Shown piece by piece: positions 6,328-15,777 of a stretch of 64,000 bases of DNA; position 1 is the first letter of the stretch; each line of letters starts with the position of its first letter. The stretch spans positions 682,001 through 746,000 of the forward strand of contig CAVVYV010000004.1 of the NCBI GenBank assembly GCA_963752585.1. Reading direction: 5' to 3'. Position numbers and translations under genes: made by a program. The DNA comes from CAVVYV01 sp963752585 (GTDB lineage Bacteria > Actinomycetota > Thermoleophilia > Solirubrobacterales > 70-9). The notes under the pieces were generated by a model, which saw nothing but the letters and a program-made list of their open reading frames with translations, was not told the DNA's origin and searched no databases.

Positions 6328-7680
6328 TTGAGCGACGGCCCGACCACACCGAAGGAAGTCCTCGCCTTTTGCGAGGACAACGACGTCCGCTTCGTCCGCC
6401 TCTGGTTCACCGACCTGCTCGGGCAGCTGAAGAGCTTCTCGATCAACGCCTCCGAGCTCGAGGACGCCTTCGAGGGCGGGATGGGCTTCGACGGCTCCTC
6501 GATCAGCGGGTTCAACCCGATCGAGGAGTCGGACATGATCGCGATGCCCGACGCCTCGACGATCAGCCTGATCCCCTGGCGCCCCGAGCAGGACAAGCGG
6601 GTGGCGCGGATGTTCTGCGACATCCGGGTCCCCGGCGGCGACCCCTACGAGGGGGACCCGCGCTGGATCATGCGCCGGGCACTGGAGCGGGCGAAGGAGA
6701 TGGGCTTCGACGCCTACTTCATCGGCCCCGAGCTCGAGTACTTCTACTTCCGCTCGGCGAAGCCGGAGGACGGGGTCCCCGAGATCCTCGACGAGGGCGG
6801 CTACTTCGACCTGACCACACTGGACGCCGGCTCCGACGTCCGCCGCGAGACCGTCCTCGCCCTCGAGCAGCTCGGGATCCACGTCGAGTACACCCACCAC
6901 GAGGTCGGCCCCTCCCAGCACGAGGTCGACATGCGCTACAAGGACGCGCTCGCGATGTCCGACGACTGCATGACCTACCGGATCACGGTCAAGGAGTACG
7001 CGATGAAGTACGGCTGGCACGCGACCTTCATGCCGAAGCCGCTGCAGGGCGAGAACGGCTCTGGGATGCACGTCCACCAGTCGCTCGCCAAGGACGGCCG
7101 GAACGCCTTCTTCAACCCCGACGACCAGTACTTCCTCTCCGACACCGCGAAGGCGTTCATCGCCGGCCAGCTCAAGCACGCCCGCGAGATCTCGCCGCTG
7201 TTCGCCCAGTGGGTGAACTCCTACAAGCGGCTGGTGCCCGGGTTCGAGGCGCCGGTCTACCTCTCCTGGTCGCGGCGGAACCGCTCGGCGCTGATCCGGG
7301 TGCCGCTCTATCACCCGGGCAAGGAGCAGGCGACGAGGGCGGAGCTTCGCTGCCCGGACCCGGCCTGCAACCCCTACCTCTGCTTCGCCGGGATGCTTCA
7401 CGCCGGGCTCGATGGGATCGAGAACGGCTACGAGCTGCCCGAGCCGATGGAGCAGAACCTCTACCACCTCACCCCCGAGGAGCGCCAGCGCCGCGGGATC
7501 GAGCAGCTGCCGGAGACGCTCGGCGAGGCGATCGAGATCGCCGCCGAGTCCGAGCTGGTCCTTCGAGTGCTCGGCGAGCACGCCTTCAACCGCTTCATCG
7601 AGATCAAGCGCTCGGAGTGGGACGACTACCGGGTCCAGGTCACCCCGTTCGAGATCGAGCAGTTCCTGCCCGTCCTCTAG
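6328..7680 (+). CDS. glnA: Glutamine synthetase, type I
   Basis: ATP-dependent amidation of glutamate to glutamine. From the TTG at 6328 the protein is 450 residues, the length of GSI-alpha enzymes; the open frame extends further upstream but that extension lacks family similarity. Motifs present are MGFDGSSISGF (N-terminal latch region), PELEYF and the catalytic glutamates near HHEVGPSQHEVD, GENGSGMHVHQS (ATP/glutamate site) and NRSALIRVP. The C-terminal segment NLYHLTPEERQRRGI is of the alpha type. There is no clear ribosome site, so translation may be leaderless. A long hairpin follows the stop at once. Confidence 0.95.
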   Translation: MSDGPTTPKEVLAFCEDNDVRFVRLWFTDLLGQLKSFSINASELEDAFEGGMGFDGSSISGFNPIEESDMIAMPDASTISLIPWRPEQDKRVARMFCDIRVPGGDPYEGDPRWIMRRALERAKEMGFDAYFIGPELEYFYFRSAKPEDGVPEILDEGGYFDLTTLDAGSDVRRETVLALEQLGIHVEYTHHEVGPSQHEVDMRYKDALAMSDDCMTYRITVKEYAMKYGWHATFMPKPLQGENGSGMHVHQSLAKDGRNAFFNPDDQYFLSDTAKAFIAGQLKHAREISPLFAQWVNSYKRLVPGFEAPVYLSWSRRNRSALIRVPLYHPGKEQATRAELRCPDPACNPYLCFAGMLHAGLDGIENGYELPEPMEQNLYHLTPEERQRRGIEQLPETLGEAIEIAAESELVLRVLGEHAFNRFIEIKRSEWDDYRVQVTPFEIEQFLPVL

Positions 7681-7689
7681 TCCGCGCGA

Positions 7690-7713
7690 GGATCGCGGGG
7701 TGCCCCGCGATCC
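7690..7713 (+). repeat. 11-bp perfect hairpin after glnA enclosing the next start codon
   Basis: GGATCGCGGGG (7690-7700) and CCCCGCGATCC (7703-7713) are exact complements around a 2-base loop. The hairpin starts 10 bases after the glnA stop, and the putative GTG of the acetyltransferase (7700-7702) lies at its apex. It could attenuate readthrough or hide the start codon. Confidence 0.7.
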
Positions 7714-8293
7714 GATCGAGCTGACCCTGCGAGACGGTTCCGCCGTTCTGATCCAGCCGATCCGCCCCGAGGACAAGGCCGCGCTGCGGAGGGGGTTCGA
7801 GCGACTGAGCGAGGAGTCGCGGTACAGCCGGTTCCTGGCGCCGATGGAGCGACTGGGCCCGTCGATGCTCGCCTACCTGACGGAGGTGGACCACCACGAC
7901 CACGAGGCCCTGATCGCGTTCGATCGGTCCTCGGGCGAAGCGGTCGGGGTGGCTCGGTATGTGCGCACCGAGGGAAGGGGAGCGGAGGCGGCGGTGACGG
8001 TGCTCGACGATTGGCAGGGTCGCGGCCTGGGGACGGGCCTCACCAGCCTCCTGGCGGAGCGAGCGCTCGAGGAGGGGGTCGACCGCTTCACGGCGCTGCT
8101 CCTGGCGGAGAACAAGGAGATGATCGCGCTGCTCGAGTCCCTCGGGCATGTCGCGGTTACCGGGCGGGAATCCGGCACGCTCGAAGTGGAGGTGCCGCTC
8201 GAGCCCGAACGGCCGGGTGCCGGCAAGGGGCTCTACGGAGTGCTTCGCAGCGCTCGGCGTGTGGCCGCGGCTGCGCGGTCCTCGACCCGCTGA
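7700..8293 (+). CDS. GNAT-family N-acetyltransferase
   Basis: This 197-residue protein is similar to the acetyltransferase domain found in protein-acetylating GNATs (RDGSAVLIQPIRPEDKAALRRGF at the N-terminus, then LSEESRYSRF). The acetyl-CoA binding motif A is VLDDWQGRGLGTGL near 110-123. The start is taken as GTG 7700 because the family N-terminus RDGxxVxIRPIRPED begins nine residues later and no other start is available. It lies 19 bases after glnA and is probably cotranscribed, possibly linking acylation to nitrogen metabolism. The substrate is unknown. Confidence 0.8.
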   Translation: MPRDPIELTLRDGSAVLIQPIRPEDKAALRRGFERLSEESRYSRFLAPMERLGPSMLAYLTEVDHHDHEALIAFDRSSGEAVGVARYVRTEGRGAEAAVTVLDDWQGRGLGTGLTSLLAERALEEGVDRFTALLLAENKEMIALLESLGHVAVTGRESGTLEVEVPLEPERPGAGKGLYGVLRSARRVAAAARSSTR

Positions 8294-8312
8294 CCCTCGC
8301 CGCGTACGGGCT

Positions 8313-9041
8313 CTATTCGAGCGTCGAGAGCAGGTAGGCGAGGGCGAATCCGAGGACGGTGATCAGGCCGACCGCTCGGCCGCCGTCCCTGAACGCCTCT
8401 GGGATCATCGTGTCGATGAGCATCGTCAGCACGGCGCCGCCGGCGAAGGCCTGGATCAGCCCGATCCAGTCGTCGCTGGCCCCGTCCAGCAGCGTGTAGC
8501 CCGCCGCGGCGGCGATACCCGAGACCACGGTCACCTTGAGCCAGATCGCGAGCACGTGGCGGGCGGGCACTCCCGCTCGCCTCATCCCGGTCGAGGAGGA
8601 GATCGACTCCGGCAGGTTTGAGAGGAAGACCGCGGCTAGGACCGGCACTGCCACGCCGCCCCCGGCAAGGAGGCTGAGCCCGATCACAGCCGACTCGGGG
8701 ATTCCGTCGAGCACCGCCCCGAGGACCAGCGCCGTCGACGCGTCGCTGCGCGCCGGCCCCTCGGTGCTCATCCGGTTCCGGGCTCCGCGCCGGGCGAGCA
8801 GCTCGTCGCCGGCGAAGTAGGTGAGCGCGCCCAGCGCCAGGCCGAGGGTGACGGTGTCGGCTCCTCCCATCCGATAGGCCTCCTCGGTGAGCTCGAAGGA
8901 GACCGCGCTGATCAGGGTGCCGGCGCCAAAGCCGAGGATCAGCCCGATCGCTCGCTTTGGGATCGGCAGCAGCAGGCCGGCGATCGCGCCGATCAGCAGC
9001 GAGGACGCTCCAAGCAGTCCCCATCCGCCGGCCTCGAGCAT
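8313..9041 (-). CDS. ZIP-family divalent metal permease
   Basis: This 242-residue protein has about eight hydrophobic segments, as in ZIP transporters that import Zn2+, Fe2+ or Mn2+. The metal-binding helices IV and V appear as GAVLDGIPES and FLSNLPES instead of the more common HNxPEG, so the first-shell His residues are replaced by Asp or Ser while Pro-Glu is kept. A short charged loop (ARRGARNRMSTEGPARSD) after helix III is where other family members have a His-rich loop. Transport of a divalent metal is inferred from family. It is probably monocistronic. Confidence 0.8.
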   Translation of the reverse strand: MLEAGGWGLLGASSLLIGAIAGLLLPIPKRAIGLILGFGAGTLISAVSFELTEEAYRMGGADTVTLGLALGALTYFAGDELLARRGARNRMSTEGPARSDASTALVLGAVLDGIPESAVIGLSLLAGGGVAVPVLAAVFLSNLPESISSSTGMRRAGVPARHVLAIWLKVTVVSGIAAAAGYTLLDGASDDWIGLIQAFAGGAVLTMLIDTMIPEAFRDGGRAVGLITVLGFALAYLLSTLE

Positions 9042-9050
9042 GCGAGGACG

Positions 9051-11065
9051 CTATCTGAGCTGCGCCTCGAGCTCCTTCGGCTCGGTCACCGGGGCCTTGC
9101 ACGCGAAGCGCTCGCAGACGTAGGCGGCCGGCCTGCCCTCGACCGCTGGGCGCTCGCGCATCAGCTCGGGGCGCTCGCTGCCCTCCGGGCCGCCGGCGAG
9201 GACGACGTGGGGGCGATGGGCGGCGCGCACCACCGCGGCGAGGTCGGCGAGCGGGGTGGAGGCGCCGGCGCCGTTATCCGGCGCCACCAGGGCTACCTCG
9301 CGCACCGGGGAGAGGTGGAAGTCGAGGGCCTGGAGGTAGTGGCCGAAGGCGTCGGGGTGCTGGACCGCGGGCCGGGCGAACAGGCGGAGGACGCCGACCG
9401 CGTGGTCCTCGTAGGAGCGCTCGCCGGTGAGTGCCGCCAGCCGGAGCAGGCCGAGCGCCGCGGCGGAGTTGCCCGATGGGATCGGATGGTCGGCGAGGTC
9501 CTTGCGACGGGCGATCAGCTGCTCGTGGTCGTGCGAGGTGGTGAAGAAGCCGCCGCGGTCGGGGTCGGCGAAGCGCTCGATCATCGCCTCGGCGGTCTCC
9601 CGGGCCGCGTCGAACCAGCGGACCTCGAGGGTCGCCTCGTAGAGTGCGCAGCATCGCCTCGACCAGGAAGGCGTGGTCCTCGAGATAGGCGTTGAGCCTC
9701 CCGTCGCCCTCCTTCCAGGTGCGGAGCAGGCGCCCCGAGTCGTCTCGCATCGACTCGTTGATGAACCGGGCGCAGCCGCGGGCGGCGTCGACGAAGTCGC
9801 TCGCGGCCGAGGGCGGCCCCGGCGTCGGCAAGTGCAGTGATCATCAGCGCGTTCCAGGAGCAGAGGCGCTTGTCGTCGAGCCCGGGGCGCACCCGCTGCT
9901 CGCGCTTGGCGAACAGGGCGGCGCGGGCGTCGGCGAGCTCCGGGGGCGGCTCGGCGCGGGGGCCCAGCGGCACGTGGAGGATGTTGCGGCCCTCGAAGTT
10001 GCCGGCGGCGCTGACGCCCCAGTAGCCGAGCACGCGCTCGGCCGCCTCGGCCGGGATCTCCACCTCCGCGAGGGCCTCCCGGGCCTCGGGCTCCTCCCAG
10101 ACGTAGTAGCGGCCCTCCTCGCCGTCGGAGTCGGCGTCGAGCGCCGAGTAGAAGCCGCCCTCGGGCCCCCGCATCTCCCGCAGCGCCCATTCGAGGGTCT
10201 CGCAGCAGACGCGCTTCCAGCGCTCCTCGCCGATCGCCTGATAGCCGTGCAGGTAGGCGCGCGCAAGGAGTGCGTTGTCGTAGAGCATCTTCTCGAAGTG
10301 GGGGACGAGCCAGTTGGTGTCGACCGAGTACCGGGCGAAGCCCCCGCCGACCTGGTCGTAGATGCCGCCGAACATCATCGCGTCGAGGGTCCTGCGCACG
10401 TGCTCGCTCTCTCCGCGGGCGAGGAGGAACTCGAGCGCGCTCGCCGGCGGGAACTTCGGGGCGGCGCCGAAGCCGCCGTTGGCGGTGTCGGCGTTCGCCA
10501 GGAGCGTGCTCACCGCCTCCCCCAGCATCCCCGGATCGAGGGGCCGATCGGATCTCTCGAGCCGGCCGACCGCGCCGAGCGACTCGCGCACCCGCTCGGC
10601 GGCGGCGCGCAGCTGCTCGCGCTGGCCGCGGTAGGCCTCGGCGGTCGCCTCGAGCACCTGGCGGAAGCTCGGCAGCCCCTGCCGCGGCTCCGGCGGGAAG
10701 TAGGTGCCGCCGTAGAAGGGGACACCCTCGGGATCGAGGAAGACGGTCAGCGGCCAGCCGCCCTGACCGGTCATCCCCTGGACCGCCTCCATGTAGATGT
10801 CGTCGACGTCGGGGCGCTCCTCGCGGTCGACCTTTATAGGGACGAACAGCTGATTGATCAGGGCGGCGGTTTCGTCATCCTCGAACGATTCCCTCTCCAT
10901 CACGTGGCACCAGTGGCAGGCCGAGTAGCCGATCGAGAGGAGGATCGGACGGTCCTGTTCGGCGGCGCGCTCCAGCGCCTCGGGGCCCCACGGGTACCAC
11001 TCGACCGGGTTGTTCTTGTGCTGGAGGAGGTAGGGAGAGGTCTCCTCGACAAGGCGGTTGGCCAT
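9051..11065 (-). CDS. DUF255 (YyaL/SSP411-like) thioredoxin-domain protein, frame broken twice
   Basis: The family, about 670 residues, has an N-terminal thioredoxin-like domain fused to an (alpha/alpha)6 glycosidase-like barrel. The N-terminus at 11065 reads MANRLVEETSPYLLQH, then SACHWCHVM (redox CxxC-like motif) and GGWPLTVFLDP, as in all members. The frame breaks at about 9830 (after ALADAGAALG) and again at about 9645, each by one base. The three frames joined give a continuous family sequence ending at 9051. Function of the family is unknown; it has been linked to thiol redox or N-acylglucosamine-like chemistry only by fold. The breaks look like sequence errors. Confidence 0.85.
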
Positions 11066-11103
11066 GTATCCAGGCTACCCGCCGCGGCCAGTCCCACTCG
11101 TCA

Positions 11104-11132
11104 TTGACATCTGCGTGCCTGAGGTATTGGAT
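11104..11132 (+). promoter_or_regulatory. Putative promoter of the ACT-domain gene
   Basis: TTGACA (11104-11109) and TTGGAT (11127-11132) are spaced by 17 bases and lie 26 bases upstream of the ATG. The -35 matches consensus exactly and the -10 matches in half its positions. Confidence 0.5.
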
Positions 11133-11157
11133 GCCGGTAGCGACCCCGGAGGTTTCG

Positions 11158-11550
11158 ATGGCTAAGGACCTGACGGTGGTGATGGAGAACCGGCCCGGGA
11201 AGCTGGCCGAGCTCGGCGAGGCGACCGGCCGGGCGGGGGTGAACATCGAGGGCCTCTGCGCGATGGTCGGCGACGGCAAGGGCTTCATCCACCTCCTGGT
11301 CGATGACGCCGGCGCCGCCCGCAAGGCGCTCGAGGAGGCGGGCATCGACGTCGCCGACGAGCGCGACGCGGTCATCGTCGATCTCCACAACAAGCCGGGC
11401 GCGATGGGCGAGGTCGCCCGCGACCTCGCCGAGGCCGGGGTGAGCATCGACGTCGCCTACACGATCTTCAGCGGCGTCCGGCTGGTGATCGTCACCGAGG
11501 ACACCGAGAAGGCCCAGGCGGCGCTCGAGGTGAACGGCGCCGCGGGCTAG
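11158..11550 (+). CDS. Tandem ACT-domain protein
   Basis: This 130-residue protein consists of two ACT-type beta-alpha-beta-beta-alpha-beta units. The first begins LTVVMENRPGKLAELGEA and the second VIVDLHNKPGAMGEVARD, each with the N/RPG turn that binds amino acids in ACT domains. The start is the ATG with GGAGG six bases upstream. Stand-alone tandem ACT proteins are presumed amino-acid sensors, but no partner is visible here. It is likely monocistronic, with a promoter upstream and a hairpin downstream. Confidence 0.8.
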   Translation: MAKDLTVVMENRPGKLAELGEATGRAGVNIEGLCAMVGDGKGFIHLLVDDAGAARKALEEAGIDVADERDAVIVDLHNKPGAMGEVARDLAEAGVSIDVAYTIFSGVRLVIVTEDTEKAQAALEVNGAAG

Positions 11551-11576
11551 CCCAGGCGGGCGCGCTACCCGCTGGG
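11551..11576. terminator. Hairpin between convergent ACT and aminotransferase genes
   Basis: CCCAGGCGGG pairs with CCCGCTGGG apart from one bulged G, immediately after the ACT gene stop. No T-run follows, so termination is inferred from position. Confidence 0.4.
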
Positions 11577-11610
11577 CGCCAATGATCCGGCAGCCCAAAC
11601 GTCGCGCGCC

Positions 11611-13005
11611 CTACTCGGAGACGTCCGAGGCGAACGCCTCGAAGGCGGCGACGTAGCGGTCGACGTGCTCCTGCTCGTGGGCGATCGAGAGGGTCCACTC
11701 CTCCTCGACCCCCGGGGTCATGAAGATGCCGTGATTCATGTGGTAGAGCCAGGCCAGGGTCGATAGCTCGCCGTCGACCTTGGTCAGATAGTCGCGGTAC
11801 TCGTGGATCGGCTCGGGGGCGAAGATCACGCAGCCCTTTGCGCCGAGGCCCTCCGCGTAAGCCGGCAGGCCGTACTTTTCGATCACCCCCTGGCAGCGCT
11901 CCTTCAGCGCCTCGTTGGTCGCTTCGAGCTTCTCGTAGGCGTCGGGGGTGAGGACCTCGGTCAGGGTCGCCTCGGCGGCCGCCATCACCAGCGGATTGCC
12001 GTTGAAGGTGCCGATCTGGTGGACCTTGTCGGAGGCGACCACCTCGCCGAGCTCGGCGGTCATCCCGATTGCCCCGCCCGGGTAGCCGCCGCAGATCGCC
12101 TTCGCCAGGCAGACGATGTCGGGTTGGACCCCGAAGCGCTGGGTGGCGCCGCCGTAGGAGATCGTCGCCCCGGTCTTCACCTCGTCGAAGATCAGGACGA
12201 CGCCGTGCTCGTCGCAGAGCTCCCGGACCCGCTCGAGGTAGCCCTCGCGCGGCGGGATGATGTTGATGTTCATCATCGCCGGCTCGATGATCAGGCCGGC
12301 GACCTTGCCGTTGAGGCCCTTCAGGACCCCCTCGAGGATCTCCGGGTCGTTGAACGGCACCGGCCGGGTGAGCTCGACGATCTCCCTGGGGTAACCGGAG
12401 CCGAAAGGGATCGGGTTGGGATGCTCGCGAGGGCCCAGCTCCTCCAGGTCCGGGTAGCAGGAGACCATCACCGCGTCGTGGTGGCCGTCGTAGGAGCCCT
12501 CGACCTTGATGATGTAGTCGCGATCGGTGCTGCCGCGGGCGAGGTGGATCGCCGCCATCGTCGACTCGGTGCCCGAGTTGGTGAACCGCCACTGCGGAAG
12601 GCGGAAGCGCTCGACCAGGTTCTCGGCGACGGCGATCGAGCCGTTGGTGGGGGCGGCGAAGTGGGTTCCCTCGTCGTGCCGCGCCTTCACCGCCTTGCCG
12701 ACGGTTGGATTGGCGTGGCCGATGCACATCACCCCGAACCCGTTGTGGAAGTCGACGTACTCGGAGCCGTCGACGTCCCAGACCAGGGCGCCCTTGCCGC
12801 GGTCGATGTAGACGGGCCAGGGGTCGTTGAGCTGGAACGAGGAGGGGACCCCGCCCGGCATCACCCGGCGGGCGCGGTCGAAGTACTCCGCCGAGGTCGG
12901 CGTGTGCTCGCGAAACCGCGCCATCTCCGCCTCGGTCAGCTTGTTGATCAGCTTCCGATCGATCGCCGACTCGGCGTCCGCCGCCTGTGTCGCCTTCTGG
13001 GCCAC
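11611..13005 (-). CDS. Class III PLP aminotransferase, glutamate-1-semialdehyde aminomutase-like
   Basis: This 464-residue fold-type I PLP enzyme has an N-terminal RARRVMPGGVPSSFQ typical of the GSA-aminomutase branch. Other motifs are TNSGTEST (phosphate binding, about 142-149), FDEVKTG with Asp274, and the Schiff-base Lys302 in CLAKAICGGYPGG. It differs from HemL at several conserved spots (FDEVKTG rather than FDEVMTGFR), so it is more likely an aminotransferase or mutase acting on another amino or keto acid. The GTG start at 13005 lies 14 bases after the MFS stop. With the MFS and acyl-CoA ligase upstream it may form a three-gene operon for uptake and activation of a substrate. Confidence 0.8.
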   Translation of the reverse strand: MAQKATQAADAESAIDRKLINKLTEAEMARFREHTPTSAEYFDRARRVMPGGVPSSFQLNDPWPVYIDRGKGALVWDVDGSEYVDFHNGFGVMCIGHANPTVGKAVKARHDEGTHFAAPTNGSIAVAENLVERFRLPQWRFTNSGTESTMAAIHLARGSTDRDYIIKVEGSYDGHHDAVMVSCYPDLEELGPREHPNPIPFGSGYPREIVELTRPVPFNDPEILEGVLKGLNGKVAGLIIEPAMMNINIIPPREGYLERVRELCDEHGVVLIFDEVKTGATISYGGATQRFGVQPDIVCLAKAICGGYPGGAIGMTAELGEVVASDKVHQIGTFNGNPLVMAAAEATLTEVLTPDAYEKLEATNEALKERCQGVIEKYGLPAYAEGLGAKGCVIFAPEPIHEYRDYLTKVDGELSTLAWLYHMNHGIFMTPGVEEEWTLSIAHEQEHVDRYVAAFEAFASDVSE

Positions 13006-13018
13006 GTCGAGGCTGAGC

Positions 13019-14137
13019 CTAGCGGGGGGTCGGCCTCGAAACGGCCGCGTCCGCCGATCGACTCCGGTCCGCAGCACCAGGGGCGACCGGTTGCGCCGAT
13101 TGGATGAATCTGAACGAGAGCGCGGCGCAGGCGAGCGAGCAGGCGCAGGCGAGGTAGAAGGCGGCGCTGTAGCCGCCCAGGGCCGCCGCCGCGCCGACCG
13201 CCGGCGAGCCGGTCAGCATGCCGAGGTCGAAGCTGGCGGTGAAGGTTCCCATCGCGGCGCCGCGGCGCTCGGGGACCACTCGGTCCAGCGCGAGCAGCGA
13301 GAGCGAGGGGAAGAGCAGGGAGAAGGCGGCACCCATCCCGATCGCGCCGACGATCACCACCGGAAGCGATTCCGCGGCGCCGAGCAGGAGTAGTCCGACG
13401 GCCTCGGTGAGGGCGGCGGCGACGGCGCAGCGCGCCGCCCCGATCCGATCGGGGAGGCCACCGGCCACCAGCCGGGTGGCGACGACGGTTCCGGCGAAGA
13501 CGCTGAACACCTCGGCGCCGTGGCCGATCCCGCGCTGATCGAGGCTGAGGACGATGAAGGCGGAGACCGCGGCGAAGCCGACGACGCTGAGGGCGAAGGT
13601 GCCGCCGGGGCCGAGCGCCTCGCGGGAGATGAACGGGCCGCGGGAGCGCTCGTCGCCGACGACCGGTGCCTCCGGCAGGCGAGCGGCGATCAGGGCGCCG
13701 AGCAGAGGGGCGCCGCAGGCGAACGCCCAGACGAGGTTGAACCCGCCGGCGTCCTGGAGCAGGACCCCGATCGGCGGTCCGAGGGTGAGGCCGGTCCAGA
13801 TCGCGAGCCCGTAGAGGCCGATCATCCGCCCGCGGCGCTCCTCCGGGGCCATGTCGACGTTCCAGGCCGAGCCCGCGGTGAACACGGTGCCCTCGCCGGC
13901 GCCGAGGAAGAAGCGGGAGACCAGTAGGCCGGGGATCCCGGCGGGGACGAAGTAGAGCGCTCCGGCGATCGCCGCGAGGAAGGCGCCGCCGATCACCGTC
14001 GGCTTCCGGCCGCGGCGGTCGGCGAGGTTGCCGGCGATCGGCCGGCAGACGATCCCGGTGAATGCGAACGCCCCGGTGACGATCCCGACCTCGAGGTCGC
14101 TGCCGCCGAGCTCGTCCTTGACGTAGTTGGGGAGCAC
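13019..14137 (-). CDS. MFS transporter, N-terminus probably frameshifted
   Basis: This major facilitator superfamily permease has 12 predicted helices. The loop 2-3 signature is NLADRRGRKPTVIGG and the mid-protein loop follows helix 6. The GTG at 14137 falls inside helix 1. In-frame sequence for the missing half of that helix (FAGLFIVTNLGLLAVGATLP) continues upstream to about 14205, but no start codon exists in that frame. A good start, ATG at 14228, lies one frame over, so a one-base error near 14205 probably hides a start at 14228. The substrate is unknown. It sits between an acyl-CoA ligase and an aminotransferase on the same strand. Confidence 0.8.
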   Translation of the reverse strand: MLPNYVKDELGGSDLEVGIVTGAFAFTGIVCRPIAGNLADRRGRKPTVIGGAFLAAIAGALYFVPAGIPGLLVSRFFLGAGEGTVFTAGSAWNVDMAPEERRGRMIGLYGLAIWTGLTLGPPIGVLLQDAGGFNLVWAFACGAPLLGALIAARLPEAPVVGDERSRGPFISREALGPGGTFALSVVGFAAVSAFIVLSLDQRGIGHGAEVFSVFAGTVVATRLVAGGLPDRIGAARCAVAAALTEAVGLLLLGAAESLPVVIVGAIGMGAAFSLLFPSLSLLALDRVVPERRGAAMGTFTASFDLGMLTGSPAVGAAAALGGYSAAFYLACACSLACAALSFRFIQSAQPVAPGAADRSRSADAAVSRPTPR

Positions 14138-14237
14138 CGGCAGGGTCGCCCCGACGGCCAGCAGGCCGAGGTTGGTGACGATGAAGAGCCCCGCGAAGGA
14201 CGCCCACGGGAGAGCGCGAGGAGGGCATCGAACGAGC

Positions 14238-15693
14238 CTAGTGGGCGGCCTCGCCCCTCAGCTCGTTCCGCCTGATCTTGCCGCTTGGGGTCTTCGGCAG
14301 CTCGTCGGCGAACTCGACGATCCGCGGGTACTTGTAGGGGGCGGTCTCGGCCCTGACGTGCTCCTGGAGCTCCTCGATGAGCCGGTCGGAGGGCTGGCCG
14401 TCGCGGAGGACGACGATCGCCCGGACCACCGAGCCGCGCTCCTCGTCGGGGGCGGCGACCGCCGCCGCCTCCGCCACCCTGGGGTGGGAGACCAGCGCCG
14501 ACTCCACCTCGAAGGGGCCGATCCGGTAACCGGCCGAGACGATGATGTCGTCCTCCCGGCCCTCGAACCAGAGGTAGCCGTCGTCGTCCTCGCGGACGTC
14601 GTCGCCGGTCGGCCACCACTCGCCCTCGAACGGCTCCTCGCCGAGGTAGCGGCTGAAGAAGGTGGGGACGGTCTCGGGGCGGACCTCGAGCTGTCCCTCG
14701 TTCACCCGGACCTCGATCCCCGGCAGCGGCCGGCCCATCGAGCCGTCGCGGTCGGGGTCGTCCTCGTCCGGCCGCATTCCGGTCACCGGGCCGGTCTCGG
14801 TCTGCCCGTAGCCGTCGCCGATCGAAAGCTTCATCTCGCTGCGGAACTGGCGGATCACCTCGGGGTTGAGCGGCTCGCCGGCGGAGATCAGCCGCCGCAA
14901 CGACCCGATCGGCCGGAGCTCGGCTCGCTTGGCCAGGATCCGATACTCCGTCGGCGCCTGGCAGAGGACGTTGACGCCCTCGCGCTCGAGAATCTGCACG
15001 CGCTGGGCGGGGTCGAAGCGAGCATCGTGGATCAGCGCCGCGGCCCCCCGCAGCCAGGGAGCGATGAACAAGTTGCGGGTCGACTTCGCCCAGCCGGGGG
15101 CCGCCGTGCACCAGGCGAGCTCTCCCTTCTGCGCCCCGACCCAGTGCTCGGCCTGGAGGCGCTGGCCGGTGAGGTAGCGCTGCGGGTAGACGACGCCGCG
15201 CGGCTCGCCGGTCGTCCCGGAGGTGAAGATGATCACCGCCGGGTCCTCGGGGTCGAGCGCGGCGACGTCGGCGGGAGTCTCCTGGGGGCGATCCTCGTCG
15301 AGGGCGTCGGCGACCTCGTCCAGGGTGATCGCCGGTACTCCACCGGGGAGCTCCCCGAGCAGCCGCTCCTCGCCGATGCAGAGCTTCGGGGCCGCGGCGT
15401 TCACCCGGACCTCGAGGTCGTGGCGGCGAAGCTGCGGGTTGCACGGCAGCGCAACCGCGCCCATCCGGAAGCAGGCGAGCATCGCCAGCACCCACTCGAT
15501 CCGGCTGCCGACCAGGGTCATCACCGCGTCGCCGCGCTCGACCCCGCGGGCCGCGATCGCTCCCGAGAGGCCGGCGCTGCGGGCGATCAGCTCGCCCATG
15601 TGCCAGTCGCGGCTCTCGCCGTCGGCGCTCACCGCCACCACCGCCAGGGTCGACGCCGGGAACGCGCTCCATCACTTCCTCGATGAAGTTCAC
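14238..15693 (-). CDS. AMP-dependent acyl-CoA synthetase, frameshifted near its 5' end
   Basis: This adenylate-forming ligase activates a carboxylate with ATP and CoA. Motifs are FTSGTTGEPRG (P-loop), GYGQTETG (adenine binding), TGDD and the catalytic Lys in KTPSGKIRR near the C-terminus. It resembles medium-chain acyl-CoA or acetyl-CoA synthetases with the short architecture. The frame from 15641 lacks the true N-terminus; the sequence MNFIEEVMERVP at 15693 is one base out of phase and joins it at about 15658, where the minus strand reads GCGTTCCC with one apparent extra base. The stop lies about 10 bases before the recovered MFS start, so the two genes are coupled. Confidence 0.85.
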
Positions 15694-15777
15694 CGGGCCG
15701 CAGTCTGCCGAAACGGGGCTGGGGGTAGGGTGGGCTGAGCGCGAGCGGGACGATCAATTCCTCTGGAAGGAGGGGTG

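Noticed and set aside
6178..7776. 532-residue minus-strand open frame opposite glnA
   Set aside because: It is antisense to an unmistakable glutamine synthetase and has a composition (Leu/Arg/Glu/Val-rich without motifs) expected from G/C-rich third positions.
9692..11107. 471-residue plus-strand open frame
   Set aside because: It is the mirror of the DUF255 gene, whose minus-strand sequence is conserved in family motifs.
11104..11157. N-terminal extension of the ACT protein to 11104
   Set aside because: The stretch contains the TTGACA/TTGGAT promoter and the ribosome site of the ATG at 11158.
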